From Plantibacter sp. PA-3-X8 (GTDB lineage: Bacteria; Actinomycetota; Actinomycetes; Actinomycetales; Microbacteriaceae), in the NCBI RefSeq assembly GCF_003856975.1, contig NZ_CP033107.1, forward strand, positions 1,240,001 through 1,304,000: a DNA stretch of 64,000 nt, in the 5' to 3' direction. Below are positions 50,844 through 59,759 of the stretch, piece after piece. Every line of letters begins with the position of its first letter. Positions within the stretch are counted from its first letter, which is position 1. The notes under the pieces were generated by a model. The model was not told the origin of the DNA and did no database searches. It was given only the letters and a program-made list of their open reading frames with translations. The position numbers were made by a program, and so were the translations under genes.

Positions 50844-50917
50844 CGGTCCAGTCTGCCCGACGGTCGTCCCCGGCACCTACGCTGGAGACCTTGGTCCATT
50901 CGGGGAGGGATCGCATC

Positions 50918-51388
50918 ATGCGTCGGACAATGCTCGGCCTCATCGGCATCGTCCTCGCCTGCGCGCTCGCAGGCTGTGGATCGTTGCAGATCAGGCCGGA
51001 CTACGACACCACGAAGTCGGAGGCGCTCTCGCTCCGTGCCGAGTTCGAGGCGACGCTGCCTGCCGACAGCGCGTCGACGGGGGTCGAGGACGACGTCGAC
51101 ATCCAGTGCACCGGTGGCGCCGCGCAGTTCAACGGGATCCTGACGGTCAGCGTCGCAGCGGACTTCGACCGTGCCGCCTGGTTGGACGATGCGGCCGCCA
51201 TGTACGCCGGACGCGCGGGATGGAAGGTGGAGAAGAAGGTGGCTGCGGATGGATCGTCAGACGCCACTCGGGCCGTGGCGTTCACGTCTGACGACGGGTT
51301 CTACCTGCGTCTCGGGGAGTTCGCCGACGCGCCCGAGGTGGGCCCGGTCATCGTGTTGTCCGCCTCGGGGCCCTGCAGCGTCCGCTGA
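50918..51388 (+). CDS. Small lipoprotein of unknown function
   Basis: 156 residues. Signal peptide MRRTMLGLIGIVLA with lipobox ALAGC (about residue 20), then a soluble alpha/beta domain (ALSLRAEFEATLP, DDVDIQCTGG, WLDDAAAMYAGRAGWKVEKK). GGGAGG lies 9 bases before the ATG. The fold is not recognised. Exported and membrane-tethered. Confidence 0.72.
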   Translation: MRRTMLGLIGIVLACALAGCGSLQIRPDYDTTKSEALSLRAEFEATLPADSASTGVEDDVDIQCTGGAAQFNGILTVSVAADFDRAAWLDDAAAMYAGRAGWKVEKKVAADGSSDATRAVAFTSDDGFYLRLGEFADAPEVGPVIVLSASGPCSVR

Positions 51389-51443
51389 TCACGTCCGAGC
51401 GCCGGTCGCACGCTGCGCTCGCCGGCGCAGGCCTTCGCCCGCC

Positions 51444-51776
51444 TTCCAGAGCTCCCCGATCACCCGGGCGCTTCCGGGGCTCGTGTCCGACCTCGAGGCG
51501 GATCCGGCGTTGCGCGAGGTCTTCCGCCGCGACTACTTCGAGGCTCGCCGGGCGACCTCGCGAGCGGTGCTCGAGCACGCGGTCGAGCGTGGCGACATCC
51601 AGGACGGTCTCGACATGGAACTCACACTCGACCTCCTGGCGGCCCCCCTCTACTACCGTGCCTTCTTCGGGCACCAGCCGATCGACGACGGCCTGGCAGA
51701 ACGGACCGTGCTGAGTGTCCTGAACGGCGTCGCGTCAGTCGACTGGCAGCGCCACCACCGAGCGCGGCCCGCCTGA
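51444..51776 (+). pseudogene. TetR regulator remnant: C-terminal ligand domain without the DNA-binding domain
   Basis: The frame from about 51450 reads ITRALPGLVSDLEADPALRE then a FRRDYFEARRATSRAVLEHAVERGDI segment and DLLAAPLYYRAFFG, the typical TetR C-terminal domain (type 11/16). No helix-turn-helix precedes it in any frame; the upstream 60 bp are unrelated. It is therefore a fragment. Its last 42 bp overlap the 3' end of the convergent hydrolase gene. Confidence 0.75.
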
Positions 51777-52307
51777 GATCCTCCCGACCCCCGCGCTGAA
51801 CGCGGTCAGCAGTCGTCGGCCCTCCGGCCAGGCGCCGAGTCCACTCGCGGAGTTCACGTGACCCTGGCGCCCGATGCCGACCCGAAGCACGCCCCACACG
51901 GTGGCGAACTCGGCCGCGCGCGCCTCGGAGCAGTACGGGTCATCCTCGCTGGTCACGAGGAGTACGGGGACGGGCGGCCGGACGTCGAGACCCTCGGCGA
52001 ACGCTGCTGCGACCGTCGGGAACCGCGGTCCGTCAGGGTCGGGTGCGGCGACGAGGAACAGCCCGGCGACCCGAGCGGGGTTCGCCGCCGCCCAGCGGAC
52101 GGCCAGCAGGCACGAGAGGCTGTGCGCGACCAGGATCGCCGGCTCGCCTGCCACCGCTCGGTCGAGGGCGGCGGACCAGTCGTCGAGCTCCGGTTCGTCC
52201 CAGGAGGACGGCGCGAACCGTCGGATCGCGGGCGTCTCGCGCTCCCAACGGGATTGCCAGTGGGCGTCGTCGGATCCACCGATCCCGGGCATGGTGATGA
52301 TCGACAT
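51735..52307 (-). CDS. RBBP9/YdeN-family alpha/beta hydrolase
   Basis: 190 residues: MSIITMPGIGGSDDAHWQSRWE is the family opening (HWQ motif); the nucleophile is Ser63 in VAHSLSC (the usual G-H-S starts with Ala here), the acid Asp is in TSEDDPYC (about 118) and the His is in RQGHVNSASGLG (about 148), the full triad. These are serine hydrolases of unknown substrate. Divergent from the Lrp gene by 99 bp, convergent with the TetR fragment. Confidence 0.87.
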   Translation of the reverse strand: MSIITMPGIGGSDDAHWQSRWERETPAIRRFAPSSWDEPELDDWSAALDRAVAGEPAILVAHSLSCLLAVRWAAANPARVAGLFLVAAPDPDGPRFPTVAAAFAEGLDVRPPVPVLLVTSEDDPYCSEARAAEFATVWGVLRVGIGRQGHVNSASGLGAWPEGRRLLTAFSAGVGRISGGPRSVVALPVD

Positions 52308-52406
52308 GGGATTCCTTCGTCGTGGTCGGGCGATCTGCCCTCAGCGTGCCAGTCGAGCCCTCGGTGTCAGCAGCTGGAGCGTCATCATCCGTTGTTTACT
52401 AAGCAG

Positions 52407-52862
52407 ATGACGGACGACGCTTCGCTTTCCTTCGATCGAACGGACCAGACGATCCTCGACGTGCTCCAGGTCGACGGGCGAACCACGATGACCGACCTCG
52501 CCCGGCTCGTGCATCTGTCCCAGCCGGCGGTGTCGGCGCGGGTCCGCAAGTTGGAGCTCGCCGGGTACATCACCGGCTACGGAGCTCGGGTGTCTCCGCA
52601 GAAGCTCGGGCTCACGACACACGCCGTCGTCCGACTCCGGACGACCCACGCGCAGATCCAGGCGTCGCTGGCCCAGTTCGACGAGCTGCCGGAGATTCAC
52701 CGGATCTACCGCGTCACCGGCGAGGACTGCTTCGTCCTCGACGTGCACGCCCCCTCGCCGGAACGCCTCGAGCAGATCATCGACGCGATCGGCCGGTTCG
52801 GTCCCGTCAGCACGGCCCTGGTGCTGCGCGAGTACCCGGCCCACCCCATCGCCAGCCGCTGA
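52407..52862 (+). CDS. Lrp/AsnC family regulator
   Basis: 151 residues: N-terminal helix-turn-helix (DQTILDVLQVDGRTTMTDLARLVHLSQPAVSARVRKLE, about 12-50) and the C-terminal RAM ligand domain (about 68-145; VRLRTTHAQIQASL, VTGEDCFVLDVHA). Such proteins sense amino acids. The divergent RBBP9-like hydrolase is a possible target. Weak ribosome site (AAGCAG). Confidence 0.88.
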   Translation: MTDDASLSFDRTDQTILDVLQVDGRTTMTDLARLVHLSQPAVSARVRKLELAGYITGYGARVSPQKLGLTTHAVVRLRTTHAQIQASLAQFDELPEIHRIYRVTGEDCFVLDVHAPSPERLEQIIDAIGRFGPVSTALVLREYPAHPIASR

Positions 52863-52931
52863 GTCCCAGTCAGCGACACCCACGTCGCATCGGGGTGGGC
52901 GAGTGGGCCCGGCGAGCACTACCGTTGACGC

Positions 52932-53474
52932 GTGTTCACCGTGACCAACCTCGCCGACGGCATCGACCTGCGACCCCTGGAACTCGGTGATTCGAGCGAA
53001 CTCGTCGCTGCGTACGTGCGCAATCGAGCCCACCTCGCGCCGTGGGAGCCCGCTCGATCCGACGAGTTCTTCACCGAGGCCGCGCAGGCGGCCGACCTGC
53101 GCAGCAAGGTCGCGGCCACCGCGGCCGGAAGCGCCTACTCGCTCGGTCTGTTCGACGGCACGACCATCGTGGGGCGGTTCAACCTGTCCGGCATCGTCCG
53201 GGGTCCGTTCCAGAACGCCGGGTTGGGCTACTGGGTGGACGCGCAGTACGCGGGGAGGGGTCTCGCGACGGCCGCCGTGCAGGCGATCGTCCGGGTGGCG
53301 CGCGACGACCTCGGCCTGCACCGCGTCGAGGCCAGCACCCTGCTCCACAACCACGGTTCGCAGCGGGTGCTGCACAAGGCCGGTTTCGAGCACATCGGCA
53401 TGGCGCCGTCCTACCTGCGGATCGCCGGCACCTGGCAGGACCACAACCTCTACCAGGTGATCCTGCACCGCTGA
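52932..53474 (+). CDS. GNAT family N-acetyltransferase, RimL-like
   Basis: 180 residues with the RimJ/RimL pattern: IDLRPLELGDSSELVAAYVRN, YWVDAQYAGRGLATAAVQAI (acetyl-CoA loop, about 98-117), EASTLLHNHGSQRVLHKAGFEHIG and a final WQDHNLYQVIL. These enzymes acetylate ribosomal-protein N-termini or small molecules. GTG start at 52932; no strong ribosome site. Confidence 0.88.
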   Translation: MFTVTNLADGIDLRPLELGDSSELVAAYVRNRAHLAPWEPARSDEFFTEAAQAADLRSKVAATAAGSAYSLGLFDGTTIVGRFNLSGIVRGPFQNAGLGYWVDAQYAGRGLATAAVQAIVRVARDDLGLHRVEASTLLHNHGSQRVLHKAGFEHIGMAPSYLRIAGTWQDHNLYQVILHR

Positions 53475-53549
53475 GTGTGCCAGCTCGCGCGCCGGGACAT
53501 GAGTATCGGGGACTTCCGTCGGTCCTGTTCCCCCAGGCAGACTGGGGTG

Positions 53550-54086
53550 ATGACAAACGCCCGTGTCGTCTCGGTCAGCAGCGACGATGAGCACCGTTTC
53601 TCCAAGCCGCGACGGGACGCGATCACGCTCGTCGCCGGGCTGGGCGTCGAGGGGGACGCGCATTTCGGTGCGACGGTGCAGCATCGATCCCGGGTGAGAC
53701 GAGACCCATCGCAGCCCAACCTCCGGCAGGTCCACCTCATCCACCGGGAGCTCTTCGCGGAGGTGGATGCCGACCTCACCCCGGGTGAGCTGGGCGAGAA
53801 CATCACCACCGAGGGGCTGGACCTCCTCGACCTCCCCGCGGGTGCCGTGCTCCGACTCGGGACGGACGCCGTCGTCGAGGTGACGGGCCTGCGGAACCCG
53901 TGTGTCCAGATCGACCGCCACGAACCAGGCCTGCTCAAGCAGGTCGTCGGTACGGACGCCGATGGCCGCACCGTCCGCAAGACAGGAGTCATGGGTGTCG
54001 TGCTCGTCGGTGGCGTCGTGCAGCCCGGTGACCCGATCACCGTGGAACTGCCGGACGGAGCCCGCGAACCGCTTGCGCCGGTCTAG
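53550..54086 (+). CDS. MOSC domain protein
   Basis: 178 residues: a single MOSC domain with GVEGDAHFG, RQVHLIHRELFAEV, LTPGELGENITTEGLDL and the conserved cysteine in VTGLRNPCVQID (about 118). MOSC domains handle sulfur for molybdenum cofactor and related transfers; small single-domain members are of unknown specificity. The ATG at 53550 follows GGGGTG. Ends 46 bp before the convergent Lrp gene. Confidence 0.9.
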   Translation: MTNARVVSVSSDDEHRFSKPRRDAITLVAGLGVEGDAHFGATVQHRSRVRRDPSQPNLRQVHLIHRELFAEVDADLTPGELGENITTEGLDLLDLPAGAVLRLGTDAVVEVTGLRNPCVQIDRHEPGLLKQVVGTDADGRTVRKTGVMGVVLVGGVVQPGDPITVELPDGAREPLAPV

Positions 54087-54131
54087 AGACAGGCCGCGGT
54101 AGCGCGATGCGACGGCGCGCGTGGTTCCCGC

Positions 54132-54551
54132 CTACCGGAGCGCCAGCCGCGTCTGCGTATGGGTCGCGCCTCCATCGTTCTTCATGCTGCGGAGAAGGCG
54201 GTCGAGGGCAGCGGTGCCCGCGACGCGGATGTGGACGAGGTAGTCGTAGGCGCCGGTGACGTGCACCGCGTCTCTGATGTCGGGGATCCGTCGGGTCCAC
54301 TCCAAGAACTCCTCCGACTTGCGCGCGGGGTCGAGTCGGACGTCGATGAACGCCTCCAGGCCGTCCTCGGCGACCGGGGCATCGGAGCCGAGGATCGCGC
54401 GGTACCCGGTGATGACGCCGCTGTGCTCCAGACGACGCACACGGGCCGCCGTCGCATTCGTGCTCAAACCGATCTGACGGCCGAGCTCACTGAACGATGT
54501 CCTCGCGTTCAGCTGCAGTACGCCGATGATTGCACTGTCGAGATCGTCCAT
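54132..54551 (-). CDS. Lrp/AsnC family regulator, divergent from lysE-type exporter
   Basis: 139 residues: helix-turn-helix (LDSAIIGVLQLNARTSFSELGRQIGLSTNATAARVRRLE, about 4-42) and RAM domain (about 58-132; VHVTGAYDYLVHIRV). The divergent neighbour 70 bp away is a LysE-type exporter; Lrp-type activators of LysE or RhtB exporters are common, so it is the probable regulator. Confidence 0.9.
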   Translation of the reverse strand: MDDLDSAIIGVLQLNARTSFSELGRQIGLSTNATAARVRRLEHSGVITGYRAILGSDAPVAEDGLEAFIDVRLDPARKSEEFLEWTRRIPDIRDAVHVTGAYDYLVHIRVAGTAALDRLLRSMKNDGGATHTQTRLALR

Positions 54552-54621
54552 GCGACACAGTATGCCGTCTCACTGCCAGAACACACTGTGGTGACCGGTG
54601 CGCTGCACCAGAGTCGTCGGC

Positions 54622-55248
54622 ATGGATGTCCCCCTCGCTCTCTTCGCCGGTTCCGTCGCCGGCCTCGCTCTGGCCGCGCCGCTCGGGGCGATCGGGATCC
54701 TGCTCCTCCATGAGGGCATCACGCGCGGGCTGCACCGTGGGCTGCCTGCCGCCGCCGCTGTGGCGACAGTGGACGTGTCGTACTGCGCGGCCGCCGTCGC
54801 TGCCGGTGCGCTCGCCGGTCCCATCGTGAGCGGATGGTCTCCCTGGCCGCAGCTCCTCGGTGGTGTCGCCGTCATCGCGCTCGGAGCGCACGGTCTCCTG
54901 CAGGGCCTCCGTGCGAAGCCGTCAGCCGGGGAACGGCCCGCTGAGCGCTCGGGCACCTCACATCAGCGCTACCTGCTCTTCCTCGGTCTGACGGCGATCA
55001 ACCCGGCCACCCTCGTGTACTTCGCGGCGATCCTGACCGGCCTGGCCGAGTTCACGGAATCAGGGTCGACGGTGGTCGCCTTCATCGTGGGTGTCGGGCT
55101 CGCATCCTTCGGCTGGCAGGCGCTGCTGGTCGCGCTCGGAGCCGGACTCCGGCGTAGGACGGGCGCGTCCTTTCGGAGGTGGACGGCCGTCGTCGGCAAC
55201 GGCTTGATCGTCGCATTCGGTGTCGCCCTCATCGTCCAGGCGCTGTGA
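54622..55248 (+). CDS. LysE/RhtB family amino-acid exporter
   Basis: 208 residues with six hydrophobic segments; the N-terminal GSVAGLALAAPLGAIGILLLHEGITRG (in part) is the LysE motif with proline and glycine, and LTAINPATLVYFAAIL is the second repeat motif. It probably exports an amino acid or related metabolite. The neighbouring divergent Lrp gene is the likely regulator. Confidence 0.88.
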   Translation: MDVPLALFAGSVAGLALAAPLGAIGILLLHEGITRGLHRGLPAAAAVATVDVSYCAAAVAAGALAGPIVSGWSPWPQLLGGVAVIALGAHGLLQGLRAKPSAGERPAERSGTSHQRYLLFLGLTAINPATLVYFAAILTGLAEFTESGSTVVAFIVGVGLASFGWQALLVALGAGLRRRTGASFRRWTAVVGNGLIVAFGVALIVQAL

Positions 55249-55283
55249 CGACGTGAGGCCGATGGCCTGCGGCGTCGGCGCCG

Positions 55284-55802
55284 TCAGTCCTCCGTCGTGG
55301 ACCGGGGCTCCTCCAGTGACCGGAGGTACTCGGCGTTGCCTCGCAGGGCCGGCTTGTAACGCGTGAGCTCAGCCGCGTCGACGTGCTCGGCCAGGAGTTC
55401 GAGGAGGCTCGACAGCGCGGCGTTCGACCGCCCGGAGGCGTGGAGGGTGAGGGCTTCGAATGCTCCGAGCGCGACTGACTCCGGGAACTCGGCACGCGCC
55501 CGTGCGAAGACCTCCAGCGACTCATCGATCCGGTCGAGGTTGCGGAGGGTGCTTCCGTACTGCAGGTAGCAACGGCGACGGATGTCTCCCGCCAGGCCGC
55601 TCTCCATGGCCCGCTCGTAGAGGTCGAGTGCTCTCGCCTCCTCGCCCGCGGTGTCGTAGGCGCCACCGAGCTCGTAGAGGACTCTCGGGTGGTGAGGGTG
55701 CTCGTCGTAAATGGGCAGCAGCGCTTCGATGGTCGGACCCATGTCAGCCCGGTCTCGAGCCGCGAAGATGCTGTCGAGCTGTGCGTCGAGCGTGTGCGTC
55801 AT
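55284..55802 (-). CDS. Tetratricopeptide-repeat protein
   Basis: 172 residues, all helical, with several TPR-like units (HPRVLYELGGAYDTAGEEARALDLYERAMESG about 38-68; YLQYGSTLRNLDRIDESLEVFARARAEFP about 78-106; a third near 110-140). This matches the small cytoplasmic TPR_5-type proteins found in many bacteria; partner unknown. Single gene. Confidence 0.82.
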   Translation of the reverse strand: MTHTLDAQLDSIFAARDRADMGPTIEALLPIYDEHPHHPRVLYELGGAYDTAGEEARALDLYERAMESGLAGDIRRRCYLQYGSTLRNLDRIDESLEVFARARAEFPESVALGAFEALTLHASGRSNAALSSLLELLAEHVDAAELTRYKPALRGNAEYLRSLEEPRSTTED

Positions 55803-55878
55803 GGTCGATTCTCCGGGAGCGATCGGGCTGGATTCGGTGGAGACAGGCTATCGGGCGTGCCGAGCTGGACCCTCGGCT

Positions 55879-56412
55879 TCAGGAGCGCTCGTCGTGAGAC
55901 GGCGATTCCCAACGGACCTCGCCGTCCTCGATGCTCGATGTCGGGCGTAGGCCCTGGCGGTACGCCACCCGCTGAGATGCCGTGTGCTCCGGATGGATGT
56001 GCGCGGTGAGCCGGGTGACCCCTCGAGCGTGCAGCCAACCGATCAGGGCGGCCGTCGCTTCGGAGGCGAAGCCTTTGCGTTGGTGGGCTGGATCGACGAC
56101 CCACGCGATCTCGGCCAGCGTGTCCTGGGCCTGGGCCTGGGACGTCACGGTGGCCTGGACGAACCCGACGAGCGCGCCGGTGTCGTGCCGCCGCGCGATC
56201 CAGTTGAACCAGGCTTGCGAGCCGTCGGCCGGCCCGCGGATCTGGGCGGCATATCGAGTGGAGAGTGCGTCGAGCGTCGGCGGCTCTCCGCCGGTGAACG
56301 TGTACAGGGAGGGGTCGGAGAGGACGTCGACCATCGGCCGGGCATGGTCGAGCGACAACGGCTCCAGCGCGAGGCGCTCGGACACCAGCGGTTCGATCAC
56401 AGGCCATGGCAT
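55879..56412 (-). CDS. GNAT family N-acetyltransferase
   Basis: 177 residues starting MPWPVIEPLVSERLALEPL. Acetyl-CoA loop WVVDPAHQRKGFASEATAAL (about 110-129), HIHPEHTASQRVAYRQGLRPT near the end, as in RimJ/RimL-type enzymes. No good ribosome site precedes the start; an ATG 15 codons upstream is possible. Divergent from the epoxide hydrolase gene by 135 bp. Confidence 0.85.
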   Translation of the reverse strand: MPWPVIEPLVSERLALEPLSLDHARPMVDVLSDPSLYTFTGGEPPTLDALSTRYAAQIRGPADGSQAWFNWIARRHDTGALVGFVQATVTSQAQAQDTLAEIAWVVDPAHQRKGFASEATAALIGWLHARGVTRLTAHIHPEHTASQRVAYRQGLRPTSSIEDGEVRWESPSHDERS

Positions 56413-56547
56413 GAATCGAGCATCGCACCCATCGCTGTCTGTCGCTCCGCGCATCTCAGCGGAGGACAGGTCGTGTCCTCGTTCGTTCCTATCGTCGCTG
56501 CTGTGACGTGGCTCGCTCGAGCCCGCACACGATGGAGGGAACCTGTG

Positions 56548-57702
56548 ATGCACGCCGATATTCAGCCGTTTCGAATCGACATCCCCGCGAGTGCGGTGGA
56601 CGAGCTCAGCCGCCGGCTCAGAGAGACACGTTTCCCGCCGGCCCTGCCGCGCGACGATTGGGCGACGGGAGTCCCGGTCGGCTACCTCCGCAGACTGCTC
56701 GCGTACTGGGCTGAGACCTTCGACTGGATGGCGCAGCAGGCGGCGTTGAACGAGTTCCCGCAGTTCACGACGGTGATCGATGGGCAGACCATCCACTTCC
56801 TCCACATCCGGTCGATGGTCGACGGGGCGTTGCCGCTGGTGCTCACGCACGGCTGGCCGGGCTCGTTCGTCGAGTTCCTGGACCTCGTCGGCCCGCTCAC
56901 CGACCCGGAAGCGCACGGACGGGACGCGGCGGACGCCTTCGATGTGGTCATCCCCTCCCTGCCTGGATTCGGATTCTCGAGCCCGGTCGCCGAGGGTGGT
57001 TGGGATGCGGCCCGTATCGGACGGACGTGGGCGACGCTCATGGAACGGCTCGGCTACGAGCGGTACGGCGTGCAGGGCGGGGACATCGGGGCTGCCGTGT
57101 CGCCCGAGGTCGCGAGAGCGGCACCGACGCGCGTTGTCGGTGTGCACGTCAACGGATCGATGGGTATGCCGCTGGGCGCTCCGAGCGAGGCGGACCTCGC
57201 CGCCTTCACCCCGTTGGAGCTCGACCGTCTCGCCCGGGTCCAGGCCTTCATGCAGGACGAGTTCGGCTACATCGCGATCCAGTCCACCCGACCCCAGACG
57301 ATCGCGGCCGGGCTCGTCGACTCCCCGGCCGGCCAGCTGGCATGGATCATCGACAAGTTCCAGGCGTGGACGATGCCGCACGAGGCGCTCCCGGAGACGA
57401 TCATCGACCTCGATCGCATCCTCACCAACGTGTCGCTCTACTGGTTCACCGGGACGGCCGGCACCGCCGCGTACGTCGGGTACGCGCAGCATTCGGCGTG
57501 GGGAGCGGTCAGCGAACCGTCCGGCGTTCCGACGGGCGCCATCATGTTCGCGCACGACGTCGGGATCCGCCGCTACGCCGAGCGCGAGAACACCATCACG
57601 CGGTGGACCGACGTCACCGACCGCGGTGGCCACTTCGCCGCCCTCGAAGAGCCGGCGCTCCTCATGGACGATCTGTCCGAGTTCTTCAGGCCGCTCCGGT
57701 AG
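56548..57702 (+). CDS. Epoxide hydrolase, EHN-type alpha/beta hydrolase
   Basis: 384 residues: an N-terminal epoxide hydrolase domain (about 5-110; PFRIDIPASAVDELSRRL) and an alpha/beta core with oxyanion motif HGWPGS (101-106), nucleophile D179 in VQGGDIGAAVS, and catalytic His in RGGHFAALEEP (about 363). These are juvenile-hormone-epoxide-hydrolase-like enzymes that open epoxides to diols. GGAGGG lies 9 bases before the ATG. Its 3' end overlaps the convergent WYL regulator by 17 bp. Confidence 0.9.
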   Translation: MHADIQPFRIDIPASAVDELSRRLRETRFPPALPRDDWATGVPVGYLRRLLAYWAETFDWMAQQAALNEFPQFTTVIDGQTIHFLHIRSMVDGALPLVLTHGWPGSFVEFLDLVGPLTDPEAHGRDAADAFDVVIPSLPGFGFSSPVAEGGWDAARIGRTWATLMERLGYERYGVQGGDIGAAVSPEVARAAPTRVVGVHVNGSMGMPLGAPSEADLAAFTPLELDRLARVQAFMQDEFGYIAIQSTRPQTIAAGLVDSPAGQLAWIIDKFQAWTMPHEALPETIIDLDRILTNVSLYWFTGTAGTAAYVGYAQHSAWGAVSEPSGVPTGAIMFAHDVGIRRYAERENTITRWTDVTDRGGHFAALEEPALLMDDLSEFFRPLR

Positions 57703-58705
57703 CACTGGGCGGGTCGGCCTGCTGGTTCGGCCCGCCCGAGCCGGGCCGGCTGGCTCGGTGCGCTTGATCGGCCACCCGGCCGAACGCATTGCGCAGCTCG
57801 TCGGGTTCGACGACTTCGACGTCGGCCTGCATCAGCAGGAGCCATCTGGCGATCGCGTCGTAGCTGTCTGCTCCCGCGCGCACCACCGTGACCTCGGGAG
57901 ACTCGGCTTCGACGGATCCCCAGGCCGGAGCGACCCACCGCCGCACCGCTTCGCTCGGGGCGTGCACGCGGACGGTGGCGCTGACCTGTTGCCATCCGAG
58001 CTGGAGCCGTCGCGTGACCCAGCCCTCGAGGTCCGCATCGGGGAGGACGCGCGTCCTGGCCGGCAGCTCGGAGACCACGAGGTCGGAGATCCGGTCGACG
58101 CGGAACGAGCGCCAGTCTTCGGCGTCGATGTCGAAGGCCATGACGTACCAGTGCCGCACGGTGTTGACCAGGGCGTGCGGCTCGACCTGGCGCGGTCTCG
58201 AGTCGCCGTCTCGCCCGGTGTACTGGAACTCCACTCGGCGTCGAAGCAGACACGACCTCGCCAACTCGCCGAGGAGACCGATGTCGACCGCCGGGTGCTC
58301 GATCGGATCCAGACCGTCCACCGGGGCATCGACGGTGACCTCCGCCACCGCGTCGAGCACCCAGCGCACCCGGGGTGGCAGGGACGCCGCGACCTTCTCG
58401 AGCGAGCTGATGGCGAGGGTCTGGTCGGCGTCCTCCTTCCACCGCCGAAGGGCCAGCGCGCACGCGAGTGCCTCCTCGGTCGACAGGAAGATCGGTGGGA
58501 GTACCGCCCCAGCCTCGATCGAGTACCCGCCGTCGACACCTAGCCGAGTGTCGATCGGGTAGCCGAGATCGCGGAGCCGGGCCACGTCTCGACGCACGGT
58601 CCTCGTGGTCACCCCGAGGTCGCGCGCGAGGCGCTCGCTGGCCACGAAGCCGTTGCGCTGGAGCATCCCCAGCAGCTCGAACGTTCGCGACGTCGTATCC
58701 CACAT
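57686..58705 (-). CDS. YafY-type helix-turn-helix/WYL domain regulator
   Basis: 339 residues: N-terminal DeoR-type winged helix (SERLARDLGVTTRTVRRDVARLRDLGYPI, about 23-51), a WYL domain (about 140-215; VEPHALVNTVRHWYVMAFDID) and the WCX extension. WYL regulators sense nucleotide-like ligands or single-stranded DNA. Convergent with the epoxide hydrolase, 17-bp overlap. Its start is 111 bp from the HesB-like gene's stop, both on the minus strand. Confidence 0.9.
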   Translation of the reverse strand: MWDTTSRTFELLGMLQRNGFVASERLARDLGVTTRTVRRDVARLRDLGYPIDTRLGVDGGYSIEAGAVLPPIFLSTEEALACALALRRWKEDADQTLAISSLEKVAASLPPRVRWVLDAVAEVTVDAPVDGLDPIEHPAVDIGLLGELARSCLLRRRVEFQYTGRDGDSRPRQVEPHALVNTVRHWYVMAFDIDAEDWRSFRVDRISDLVVSELPARTRVLPDADLEGWVTRRLQLGWQQVSATVRVHAPSEAVRRWVAPAWGSVEAESPEVTVVRAGADSYDAIARWLLLMQADVEVVEPDELRNAFGRVADQAHRASRPGSGGPNQQADPPSATGAA

Positions 58706-58815
58706 GGACCCATCATCCTGCGGAGGGAGGACACACGCTGTCCGCTGGTGAACCTGTGGGCGTCCAGCTTCCGCTCGCGCCCGCTCGACAGTGGATGGCG
58801 TCTCCGGCTGCGGGT

Positions 58816-59112
58816 CTACAACAGCGCGGGCCGCTCCTGGTCGCGAACCTCGAACCGCACGCTGCCACCGTCGATCAGGGCGTCGAGTTCCTTCTTCTCC
58901 ATGCGAGGGCAGGCGACAGGGTCGAGGAAGACTCTGGCGCCGCGGTCTTCGACGACCTCGTCGCCGATCTCGGGCTCGGTGGCGAGATCGACCGCGAAGT
59001 GCGACGCACGCTCCGCTTCGGATCGGATGCGAAGACCGCCGGTGCGTGGGTCGTCGGTTCGGGTTGCGAGCGTCCGGATGACCGTGACGGCGTTCTGGGT
59101 CAACGTGAGCAT
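58816..59112 (-). CDS. HesB-like (IscA-fold) protein
   Basis: 98 residues: MLTLTQNAVTVIRTLATR, GGLRIRSE and a DEVVEDRGARVFLDP segment match the small actinobacterial HesB-like proteins. The three cysteines of true A-type iron-sulfur carriers are absent; only one Cys (ACPRM) remains, so iron-sulfur binding is doubtful. The ATG (MLTLTQ) follows GGAAGGAAC. Confidence 0.82.
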   Translation of the reverse strand: MLTLTQNAVTVIRTLATRTDDPRTGGLRIRSEAERASHFAVDLATEPEIGDEVVEDRGARVFLDPVACPRMEKKELDALIDGGSVRFEVRDQERPALL

Positions 59113-59212
59113 GGTGTTCCTTCCGGTGATGAGTCTGCTTTCCCTTTCAGCTTGAGGTGATGTGTGCATGAGTGCAACAGTTGCCGTGTACCGATACTGA
59201 ATGGAGATGTCC

Positions 59213-59725
59213 GTGGACGACCTGAATCTGCTGGAGGCCGCCCAGCGACCGCTCCAGAACGAGCTACTCCAGACCGCTCGACGATTGCTCGACGCTCGGA
59301 CGTCCGATGATGATCGTGCGGCCGCGATCAGTCACCTTCGCGACGAGTCCGAGGACGCCTGGGAGCGATGCAACGCGTTCTTGCTGGCGTACGCGGTCAG
59401 TCGATGCTGCGAGCCTGCCGAAGCCGCCGATGACCGGGCCGTCCGATCTGGCCTGCATGACCGGTTCGCAGACGAGTTCATCGATGCGGTCGCCTCGGGA
59501 CTGCCGGCGCTCGCCCTCGAGTGCTGGACCCATCCGCCGATGCTGATACCGCCGTTGCCGCCGATGGCGAAGCAGACCGCGATGCTCGTGGCGGTGCTGG
59601 ATGAGGCGATTCGGCGCCAGGTCGGCCAGGCGGGTCCGCAGCCCCTCGTCGATGCGTTCCCCGACGGGGTCTGGATCGAACTCTCCGACGATCCCGCGCA
59701 CATCGGCGCCAACACGGAGCCGTAG
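59213..59725 (+). CDS. Conserved hypothetical helical protein
   Basis: 170 residues, unrecognised, mostly helical (LLEAAQRPLQNELLQTARRLLDAR; HLRDESEDAWERCNAFLLAYAV). GTG 59213 has GGAG 6 bases upstream and is preferred over the ATG codons at 59201 and 59207. No signal peptide or catalytic motif. Convergent with the MarR gene, 34 bp apart. Confidence 0.6.
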   Translation: MDDLNLLEAAQRPLQNELLQTARRLLDARTSDDDRAAAISHLRDESEDAWERCNAFLLAYAVSRCCEPAEAADDRAVRSGLHDRFADEFIDAVASGLPALALECWTHPPMLIPPLPPMAKQTAMLVAVLDEAIRRQVGQAGPQPLVDAFPDGVWIELSDDPAHIGANTEP

Positions 59726-59759
59726 CGGGCAGGAAGCGCCCTCGCGGCATCCCGATCGG

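Noticed and set aside
51444..51776. A complete TetR gene starting further upstream at 51171
   Set aside because: The upstream codons overlap the lipoprotein gene in another frame and lack any helix-turn-helix; only the C-terminal domain is real.
58816..59112. Calling the HesB-like protein an iron-sulfur carrier (IscA/ErpA)
   Set aside because: The three conserved cysteines of A-type carriers are missing; only the fold-level resemblance is supported.
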